From Cordilura impudica (taxonomy: Eukaryota; Arthropoda; Insecta; Diptera; Scathophagidae), in assembly GCA_963682025.1 (NCBI GenBank), contig OY821521.1, positions 52,118,516 through 52,182,515 of the forward strand: a stretch of 64,000 nt of DNA, in the 5' to 3' direction. Made by a program: the position numbers and the translations under genes. This document shows positions 55,746-64,000 of this stretch, in pieces (positions within the stretch are counted from its first letter, which is position 1; every line of letters begins with the position of its first letter). Under the pieces are notes generated by a model. The model did not search any database and had not been told where the DNA came from. It saw only the letters and a program-made list of their open reading frames with translations.

Positions 55746-56428
55746 TATATAGAGTTGTTAAATATTCGGGTTTTAACTTTGATCGTTAAAAATGCAAAAA
55801 CTATTGTTATTGATCGTTCAAGTAATTAAGTTTTAAAAATTCTTCGTTTAATCAATCAAATAACGCTTTGAAATAGAAATTTCAAAATAGTCCAGAAATA
55901 TTTCTTCATTTAAAAAAATAAAGAACAATTCAAATAGATAAACTTAAAAAGATAAAATCAAATACATAAATCGATATTTATTTATTATATTTTTATATAA
56001 AGAGAACTTTCGAATTATTTTATCAAAAAAAAAATTTTTTTTGTTAAAAATTCAAAACAATTCTAAAATTTCAAAATTGCATAAATTTTTTTTGTAAACA
56101 CAATTCAAACAAACAAACATAAAAACTTAAAATAAATTAGGAAACATATTTTTTTCTGGTTGAAGAGTTTGAACTATAACCTTTTAAAACTAAAAGTGTT
56201 TTAAATTTTATGATTTTTAGCTTTTGTTTTCATACCAAGTCACCTGCTCCGTAATTAGTGTAACCAAATTGATAATTTTTCAAAAATAAAACATTTTTTT
56301 TTTGCTTTAAACGCATTTAAGAATTGTTCGATTAATCCGATTTGTCGCCACAAATTAATGAGATTATTTGTTAGTTGAAAATCACCATATATTTAAATTG
56401 TTTTTTAAGTGACCGTTTCTTCAAATAA
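55746..56428. other. Noncoding AT-rich sequence
   Basis: Roughly 680 bases of A- and T-rich DNA between the mariner remnant and the CMC end fragment. Nothing recognised. The same stretch recurs in the second duplication copy at about 61430-62112. Confidence 0.4.
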
Positions 56429-56641
56429 CACTAGCCAACATGGTTTTGGACTGGAGCAACCAAATATTTTTTCTACGGTAATTTGGTGGGCTGAATTCGA
56501 ATCTGTAATTGGGTTTTCTCTATCACGTCAGATTTCGAGATACAAATAAAAATGTTTTTATTCGTTTTTTACATAAAAAATCATTAGTTTATTTAAAAAT
56601 CAATGAATTTTCAAAAGTGTGATGGCGTTATTTGAACGTCG
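56429..56641 (-). mobile_element. CMC-type element, terminal fragment
   Basis: It starts CACTAGCCAACA after TAA and is collinear with the first 210 bases of the copies at 8115 and 44828, ending at GAACGTCG. A CACAGTGGACCATTTGACGA sequence, possibly the end of another hAT-like element, then begins. Only one terminus is present. Confidence 0.75.
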
Positions 56642-56929
56642 CACAGTGGACCATTTGACGAGAAGGCGGTCAAAAATCTATAACTTTTGATTGGATTGGA
56701 ATTTTGATATGCGGTTTTTTTTTTTTTTTGTTTGGTAGGTGAGACTTTAGCCTTTAAGTTTTGCTATAAAACGTAATTCTCGACCTAAAATTAAAAAAAG
56801 TTACGGAGGGTTTAAAATACATTTTCATTTGTAGTTGAATTTTAGTACAAAAGTGAAGTGTTAAGAGGTAAAAAAAGGTTTTTATAATGTCTTATTTAAT
56901 TTAATATAATGTCTTATTTTTTAAGTTAA

Positions 56930-57109
56930 TTTTACTACTAATTAACTTTTTAACAATTTTTTTAGTTAATTTTTTCAGAAAATGCCAAACTTTGGCCCCC
57001 GTAAACTTTTTAGTCCTAATGTGCACAAGGGCCAAAGGTTTTTTTTTTTTTTTTTGAAAGATCCCGAGATAAAATATAATTTATTAAGCAGCGAACGTAA
57101 AAGTTACCT
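56930..57109. repeat. 180-bp flank repeat, left copy
   Basis: From TAAGTTAATTTTACTACTAA through AATGCCAAACTTTGGCCCCC to AACGTAAAAGTTACCTTATA. A diverged second copy lies at 57885-58066, on the other side of the mini-me. Both contain a poly-T and GAAAGATCCCGAG. Confidence 0.8.
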
Positions 57110-57875
57110 TATACCACTATGTGGTTTGGGTATAATGACTTTGTGCTGCTGTTTGTAACAACCAAAAATATTTGACCTAGAGCCATCTTTAATTATACCG
57201 ATCGAATCAGAATCACTTTTTGAGTTGATTTAACAATGTCCGTCCGTCCGTCTGTGTGTCCATGTAAAACTTTTAATCAAACTGCAGGTCGCAACTATGA
57301 ATATATTTTGATGAAATTTGGTGCATAAGCTTTTATCGGCCATGGGATGAACGGTGTTGAAATTGGTGAGAATCGGTCTATGTTCAGACCTAGCCCCCAT
57401 ACAAATTACCCCTATGAAATCGACATAAATTGCCATAAGATCCAAATTGTCACATAGATCTTACTCAAATTGGGTTTGTATGCGTACGTTACACCCATTA
57501 ATGAGTAGTCGAAAAATGATCCCTTTGGCCCCATATATGTACACTGCTTCCCGATCTTCACTTAAATTTATTAAAAACAAAAATAATGCACTGATTCTTC
57601 CCATATTTTGTTTGTATATATTTTTGCAAAATACAAGAGACTTTACCAAACATGATCAGGATTGGTCCATTTTTGGACCTAGTCCCCATATAGATATGGC
57701 ATCCGATATGAACTTTTTCATATCTGCAGCCAAAAAAATTAATAAAAATCCCACTCAAATTTGGTTTTTGCTTATTTTCTATGTCCAGTTAGTTGGGCCT
57801 AAGAGATAGGGTTTCTAAACGCATGGTATAGGGTATCGTATAGTCGGTCTAGAACGACTATAATTTTCTTACTTG
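57110..57875 (+). mobile_element. mini-me/DINE-like element
   Basis: Complete copy: TATACCACTATGTGGTTTGG start, GTCCGTCCGTCCGTCTG core, middle blocks as at 3287 (complement), 3' palindrome TAGTCGGTCTAGAACGACTA, and end AATTTTCTTACTTGTT. It sits between two copies of a 180-bp repeat. Confidence 0.85.
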
Positions 57876-57884
57876 TTTTTTCAG

Positions 57885-58066
57885 TTAATTTTACAACTAA
57901 TTAACTTTTTAACAATTTTTAAGTTAATTTTTTAAGAAAATGCCAAACTTTGGCGACCGTAACTTTTTAGTCCAAATGTGCACAAGGGTCAAAGGTTGTT
58001 TTTTTTTTTTTTTGAAAGATCCCGAGTTAAAATATCATTTATTAAGCAGCGAACGTAAAAGTTACC
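57885..58066. repeat. 180-bp flank repeat, right copy
   Basis: Matches 56930-57109 with roughly one change per ten to fifteen bases. It continues rightwards as TTGGTTCAAGATAGAGAAGT, showing what the left copy looked like before the mini-me arrived. Confidence 0.8.
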
Positions 58067-58226
58067 TTATATTGGTTCAAGATAGAGAAGTTTCAATGAA
58101 AAACTCGTATGTTTTTGCTTTAGTTAAATTTTTTTTTATTGTCTTTTTAAATATTTCTCAGAGTTCAGAAAAAAACATACACTGAATAAAAAACTCGTAC
58201 ATATATGTAAACAAACATAACTTAGA

Positions 58227-58931
58227 CCAACACACACATATTTTTATTTTCATATCAATTATGTTTGTTTTTAAATTTTCTTCGGTGCCCAACGCAACCA
58301 TGACTGTGTTCGTTTTAATATTTCGTTATTTACACGAACATTTTTGTATCACATACTTTTTGTTTCAATCACACATAAAGCACACATTTTTGAGTGTTGC
58401 TTTATTTGAAGTTCATGTTCTGGTAAGTGTACTGAAAAAAAACACAGAACATATACAATAAACAGGTTCGAGTTCAGTTATATTTTAAGTCGTGTTGTGG
58501 CTTGTGTAGTAAGAAAAAACACAACATGTACAATAAACAGGTTCGAGTTCAGTTATATTTTAAACACGCCTTAAAATATAACTGAACTCGAACACGACTT
58601 AAAATATAACTGAACTCGAACCTGTTTATTGTACATGTTGTGTTTTTTCTTACTACACGAGCCACAACACGACTTAAAATATAACTGAACTCGAACCTGT
58701 TTATTGTGCATGTTCTGTGTTTTTTTTCATTACACTTACCAGAACATGAACTTCAAATAAAGCAACACTCAAAAATGTGTGCTTTATGTGTGATTGAAAC
58801 AAAAAGTATGTGATACAAAAATGTTCGTGTAAATAACGAAATATTAAAACGAACACAGTCGTGGCTGTGTTGGGCACCGTAGAAAATTTAGAAACGCACA
58901 TAATTGATATGAAAATAAAGATATGTGTTGG
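58227..58931. mobile_element. 0.7-kb hairpin (foldback) element
   Basis: Two arms of about 340 bp form a near-perfect inverted repeat around 58565-58580. They start CCAACACACACATATTTTTA at the left and the complement of CCAACACATATCTTTATTTT at the right. Each arm holds two direct copies of a unit of about 90 bp (ACAATAAACAGGTTCGAGTT, CAGTTATATTTTAA). Matching 66-codon ORFs on opposite strands are only the mirror image of each other. Arm identity is above 90 percent by eye. A transcript through it would fold into a long double-stranded stem. Confidence 0.85.
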
Positions 58932-59010
58932 CTGCTTTTGAACAGAACATTGTGTGTTTCGTGTGTGTATTTTCTATTATTTATTTTACGTAATACTACA
59001 AAAAAATTGT

Positions 59011-59712
59011 TTATACATTGTTATATTTTTCAGAGGCACAAATTTGTTTCAAAATTTTAGGTGACGACTTCAAATATGTGTGGAACTCTTGGCAGGATTT
59101 TTTAGTATTAACTTTAATAATTAATTGAGTTTTATCTTCGGTCCACAACTTTTTCATCAAAGAAAATACACGTTCAACCGGCGCATTTGTACCAAGCAAA
59201 CATAAAATATATTCAACTATAATTTGAAAATTTGCATGGTTTAGGTAATTGCTTTTAAAACGTTTAAATACTTCCACCCAACGATTTTCCGTAGAAATAT
59301 TTTGTTGATTCATCAATTTTCTGCGATGTTACGTATTTAGATACGAGTGAATATTCATCGAATACTTCCGTATCTTTATTGCAATCGATATGTTCTTTTT
59401 CAATCAATATATCTAGAACTTTTTGAAGATCTTCCCACTGCGGTATTTCTGTTAAATTTGTCCAATTAAGTTTTTCTAAATCTTTGTTATAAACAGTCCA
59501 TTGCTCTAAATACTCTCGACTAGTTTTATAAAATTCTTTAGCTTTAATTTTCACGAAATTCTCGTCAATATCGGTGTAACCATCTTCTTTTAGTTTTTCA
59601 AGTAAACCAAGGACTGAATACGGAAGAAATTGAGTTGTCTCTTTCTGAAACAGATTCTCTTTTAATTTGTTAATTTCACTTACTGCTTCAATTATTTGGC
59701 AATTTATACATT
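59011..59712 (-). pseudogene. hAT transposase C-terminal region, duplicate
   Basis: Identical in reading frame and lesions to 53326-54027, including the single frame change. Because the lesions are shared, the duplication happened after the transposase had died. Confidence 0.85.
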
Positions 59713-60156
59713 ACAAGTTTCTACAGCAGCTGAAGAATCCAAAGGAGGCGGACCCACAGAAAAAAAAAGGTTTGACATTTATAAAAATTATAGTAAAATT
59801 TTACAAAGTTTTGTGGTAATTAAATTAACGATAAATTTTATTTCACCCCGTCAATTTAAATTGTTTAAATTTTAGTGTCTAAGCAAATCTGACTCAATAC
59901 GATAAAATTGATAAAAAAAAAAAAAAGCGGGAAACATTTTGGTACCGTGAGAATCGAAAAAGTACAATTTGTTTGTCTGGCTGGTACAATAACAGAAAAC
60001 ATATTTTCCATCCCTGGGTAGGTTAGTTTTTGTTCTGTACTGCACTTTGGCCTCTTCTATATTAAAACTCTTTGATTAAGTACAAAAACATCATTATAAA
60101 AAAAAAACAATTACTCTATTTTTGTCTCTTGTGTTTCGTACTATATTTATTCATAA

Positions 60157-60514
60157 TAGCAAATCCCAGCGCTCGAAATTCGAGTGCAATTTTCAGACAG
60201 CTTTGTTTTTCAACTTAGCCAATTCACAAACCATCACTTTTGTGGTTTATTATTATTGTGAATGAAGATAACAAACTCATTAACAAATCCATTAACAAAT
60301 TTAATAAAACACACATAGCATATGTATAATTTTATTTATGTGTTGTAGCAACTTTAAATGCAATTTACTCAAAGGAAAAAATTAAAAAATCTGTAAATCT
60401 GCAAAATGGCTAAAAAGAAATTCCTTTCAAATAATACACGTTTGGTCAAAATCGGTATAAAACGGTAGAACAAAACATCGGTCACAAGAAATCGCCTAGC
60501 TTATTAATATTATA
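60157..60514 (-). mobile_element. Helitron-like element, duplicate
   Basis: Second-unit copy of 54472-54829. It keeps the G lost from the hairpin flank in unit 1 (GAGTGCAATT), so here unit 2 shows the ancestral state. Confidence 0.75.
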
Positions 60515-61124
60515 TCCAAATTCTGCAACAAAGAAAGAAGAGAAGATGATTTTTGTATTACTGCATTTCAGGTTAATCAAGCAAATTTATAGAACTGCAA
60601 TTTCTATTTTTTGCAATATTTTTTTTTTCTTTTTTGTTTTATTTTGATTATTAGTTTGACGGGGGATTAAATTTTTAAGTTTAGTTTATCTGCCATGAAT
60701 TGATTCAACCAAATTCATAAGAAATTCTGTTAAATCGTTTAAAATATTTTTTAGATGAAATTATTTTTCAGCTGACTTGTGATGTATTTTAACATACATA
60801 TATTAAAAAAACTATCTTTGACGAATTTGAAGATTTGTTCTTACATTTTTGAACAAATCAACTACCTCTTTCTTCGAATTTCTGAAAACGGGACATTTCT
60901 GCGTCCCCGAGTTGTTGTCGGGGACAACGGGACAAAGTAGCTGAAAACGGGACGGCCCCGTTCAAAACGGGACGTATGGTCACGTTAAGTATGATACAAA
61001 AAAAGATATAAATTTGAGCTTATGAAAGGGTTAGCTGTCAAACGAATTGTCATACTGCACTCACTTTTAAACATTTATGATCAATATACTGTGGCAAATC
61101 ATCATGCATAGATTCACGCTACCA

Positions 61125-61430
61125 AATTGTTTACATTTACTTTGAAAATCAGTCATCGATTGGTCCATGGACATGTGAATTGGCTTCCAAGGTCTTGCGA
61201 TTTGACAGCTCTTGATTATTACCTTCGCGTTATCCTGTCCCAAAATTGGACGTCCAGCATGCGCTTCGTAAAGAGCAGCCGAGGTAGCCATTGCCACAAA
61301 TCATTTTCAGATATTAATGCCATGTATTGAATTTTCCAATTATTTAAATTATTTTGATTAAAATTTAAATTTTTGTGTTATTTTTTCCAATTTGAAGTTC
61401 TGTCGGGCTTAAAAACAACACCCTTTAGGT
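61125..61430 (+). pseudogene. mariner C-terminal remnant, duplicate
   Basis: Second-unit copy of 55440-55745, with the same VNWLPRSCDLTALDYYL box. Confidence 0.65.
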
Positions 61431-62112
61431 TATATAGAGTTGTTAAATATTCGGGTTTTAACTTTGATCGTTAAAAATGCAAAAACTATTGTTATTGATC
61501 GTTCAAGTAATTAAGTTTTAAAAATTCTTCGTTTAATCAATCAAATAACGCTTTGAAATAGAAATTTCAAAATAGTCCAGAAATATTTCTTCATTTAAAA
61601 AAATAAAGAACAATTCAAATAGATAAACTTAAAAAGATAAAATCAAATACATAAATCGATATTTATTTATTATATTTTTATATAAAGAGAACTTTCGAAT
61701 TATTTTATCAAAAAAAAAATTTTTTTTGTTAAAAATTCAAAACAATTCTAAAATTTCAAAATTGCATAAATTTTTTTTGTAAACACAATTCAAACAAACA
61801 AACATAAAAACTTAAAATAAATTAGGAAACATATTTTTTTCTGGTTGAAGAGTTTGAACTATAACCTTTTAAAACTAAAAGTGTTTTAAATTTTATGATT
61901 TTTAGCTTTTGTTTTCATACCAAGTCACCTGCTCCGTAATTAGTGTAACCAAATTGATAATTTTTCAAAAATAAAACATTTTTTTTTGCTTTAAACGCAT
62001 TTAAGAATTGTTCGATTAATCCGATTTGTCGCCACAAATTAATGAGATTATTTGTTAGTTGAAAATCACCATATATTTAAATTGTTTTTTAAGTGACCGT
62101 TTCTTCAAATAA

Positions 62113-62325
62113 CACTAGCCAACATGGTTTTGGACTGGAGCAACCAAATATTTTTTCTACGGTAATTTGGTGGGCTGAATTCGAATCTGTAATTGGGTTT
62201 TCTCTATCACGTCAGATTTCGAGATACAAATAAAAATGTTTTTATTCGTTTTTTACATAAAAAATCATTAGTTTATTTAAAAATCAATGAATTTTCAAAA
62301 GTGTGATGGCGTTATTTGAACGTCG
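62113..62325 (-). mobile_element. CMC-type terminal fragment, duplicate
   Basis: Second-unit copy of 56429-56641, again starting CACTAGCCAACA after TAA. Confidence 0.75.
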
Positions 62326-62793
62326 CACAGTGGACCATTTGACGAGAAGGCGGTCAAAAATCTATAACTTTTGATTGGATTGGAATTTTGATATGCGGTT
62401 TTTTTTTTTTTTTGTTTGGTAGGTGAGACTTTAGCCTTTAAGTTTTGCTATAAAACGTAATTCTCGACCTAAAATTAAAAAAAGTTACGGAGGGTTTAAA
62501 ATACATTTTCATTTGTAGTTGAATTTTAGTACAAAAGTGAAGTGTTAAGAGGTAAAAAAAGGTTTTTATAATGTCTTATTTAATTTAATATAATGTCTTA
62601 TTTTTTAAGTTAATTTTACTACTAATTAACTTTTTAACAATTTTTTTAGTTAATTTTTTCAGAAAATGCCAAACTTTGGCCCCCGTAAACTTTTTAGTCC
62701 TAATGTGCACAAGGGCCAAAGGTTTTTTTTTTTTTTTTTGAAAGATCCCGAGATAAAATATAATTTATTAAGCAGCGAACGTAAAAGTTACCT

Positions 62794-63559
62794 TATACCA
62801 CTATGTGGTTTGGGTATAATGACTTTGTGCTGCTGTTTGTAACAACCAAAAATATTTGACCTAGAGCCATCTTTAATTATACCGATCGAATCAGAATCAC
62901 TTTTTGAGTTGATTTAACAATGTCCGTCCGTCCGTCTGTGTGTCCATGTAAAACTTTTAATCAAACTGCAGGTCGCAACTATGAATATATTTTGATGAAA
63001 TTTGGTGCATAAGCTTTTATCGGCCATGGGATGAACGGTGTTGAAATTGGTGAGAATCGGTCTATGTTCAGACCTAGCCCCCATACAAATTACCCCTATG
63101 AAATCGACATAAATTGCCATAAGATCCAAATTGTCACATAGATCTTACTCAAATTGGGTTTGTATGCGTACGTTACACCCATTAATGAGTAGTCGAAAAA
63201 TGATCCCTTTGGCCCCATATATGTACACTGCTTCCCGATCTTCACTTAAATTTATTAAAAACAAAAATAATGCACTGATTCTTCCCATATTTTGTTTGTA
63301 TATATTTTTGCAAAATACAAGAGACTTTACCAAACATGATCAGGATTGGTCCATTTTTGGACCTAGTCCCCATATAGATATGGCATCCGATATGAACTTT
63401 TTCATATCTGCAGCCAAAAAAATTAATAAAAATCCCACTCAAATTTGGTTTTTGCTTATTTTCTATGTCCAGTTAGTTGGGCCTAAGAGATAGGGTTTCT
63501 AAACGCATGGTATAGGGTATCGTATAGTCGGTCTAGAACGACTATAATTTTCTTACTTG
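62794..63559 (+). mobile_element. mini-me/DINE-like element, duplicate
   Basis: Second-unit copy of 57110-57875, flanked by the duplicate 180-bp repeats at about 62614-62793 and 63569-63750. Confidence 0.85.
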
Positions 63560-63910
63560 TTTTTTCAGTTAATTTTACAACTAATTAACTTTTTAACAAT
63601 TTTTAAGTTAATTTTTTAAGAAAATGCCAAACTTTGGCGACCGTAACTTTTTAGTCCAAATGTGCACAAGGGTCAAAGGTTGTTTTTTTTTTTTTTTGAA
63701 AGATCCCGAGTTAAAATATCATTTATTAAGCAGCGAACGTAAAAGTTACCTTATATTGGTTCAAGATAGAGAAGTTTCAATGAAAAACTCGTATGTTTTT
63801 GCTTTAGTTAAATTTTTTTTTATTGTCTTTTTAAATATTTCTCAGAGTTCAGAAAAAAACATACACTGAATAAAAAACTCGTACATATATGTAAACAAAC
63901 ATAACTTAGA

Positions 63911-64000
63911 CCAACACACACATATTTTTATTTTCATATCAATTATGTTTGTTTTTAAATTTTCTTCGGTGCCCAACGCAACCATGACTGTGTTCGTTTT
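63911..64000. mobile_element. Start of the duplicate hairpin element
   Basis: The first 90 bases of the left arm of the hairpin found at 58227-58931; the rest lies beyond the window. Confidence 0.85.

Larger units (their letters stand above)
53291..58975. repeat. Tandem duplication, unit 1 (5,685 bp)
   Basis: Every feature in this stretch recurs 5,685 or 5,684 bases to the right. The only differences I noticed are homopolymer lengths (15 against 14 A at 54230; 10 against 9 T at 56290) and one missing G at 54500 (GAGTCAATT against GAGTGCAATT). The unit starts inside the hAT element and ends 44 bases after the hairpin element. The join uses the shared sequence ATTATTTATTTTACG. Confidence 0.95.
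58976..64000. repeat. Tandem duplication, unit 2 (truncated by window end)
   Basis: Covers 5,025 bases of the second unit; the window ends at the base matching 58316, inside the left arm of the hairpin. The 53170-53290 left end of the hAT is not included, so unit 2 holds a headless hAT. Confidence 0.95.

Noticed and set aside
57447..57809. 120-codon ORF, repeated at 63131 and partly at 3353
   Set aside because: It lies wholly within the mini-me element, which has no known coding capacity; it recurs only because the element recurs.
58261..58901. Matching 66-codon ORFs on opposite strands
   Set aside because: They are the two arms of one hairpin, so one is the mirror of the other. There is no evidence of coding.

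Overview
This is an AT-rich eukaryotic window, and everything coding in it points to a higher fly. A calyptrate such as a blow fly or house fly is my inference, from the fly-type repeats and repeat density; the species cannot be named from sequence alone. I found only one host gene: the last two coding exons of tripeptidyl-peptidase II (plus strand, 26910-27072 and 40684-40893), separated by a 13.6-kb intron. The earlier TPP2 exons must lie upstream of 26910, and I recognised none in 1-26909. I saw no tRNA, rRNA, CRISPR or prokaryote-type gene.

Almost everything else is transposable elements, mostly dead and often nested. Left part (1-26.9 kb): a Tc1-like element (1734-4343) holds a Helitron-like element, which itself holds a mini-me/DINE-like element. 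A Penelope-like retroelement follows (RT plus GIY-YIG, 6000-7645). Then come a CMC/Chapaev-type DNA transposon (8115-10173), an element built around a minisatellite (11296-12589), and a deep stack at 14336-20870 (Tc1-like ends, LINE, foldback element, Helitron, mariner, minisatellite element, Helitron). A degenerate short-period satellite (21900-24690) and a mini-me with two insertions (24698-26247) complete this part.

TPP2 last intron (27.1-40.7 kb): Helitron, about 2.9 kb of TTTTTAA- and TTTTCA-type satellite with a mini-me inside, a pogo/Tigger remnant, a second foldback element, rearranged LINE pieces, a Tc1 remnant, a nearly complete DD41D mariner that has lost catalytic residues, and another Helitron.

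Right part (40.9-64 kb): the TPP2 3' region, a mini-me split by a 5'-truncated RNase H LINE with an 11-bp target duplication, and a second CMC element with a foldback MITE inside. Further small MITEs and remnants follow. Last is a 5,685-bp tandem duplication (53291-58975 and 58976 to beyond the window end) carrying a hAT element, a Helitron, a mariner remnant, a CMC end fragment, a mini-me and a 0.7-kb hairpin.

The elements date one another. A Helitron in one mini-me has an unfilled site in another mini-me, which fixes its ends exactly. Target duplications of 8 bp (hAT, foldback), 3 bp (CMC), 11 bp (LINE) and TA (Tc1/mariner) support the borders. I see no cellular pathway encoded here. The most novel material is structural: the minisatellite-carrying element family, the long foldbacks, and the almost identical tandem duplication.
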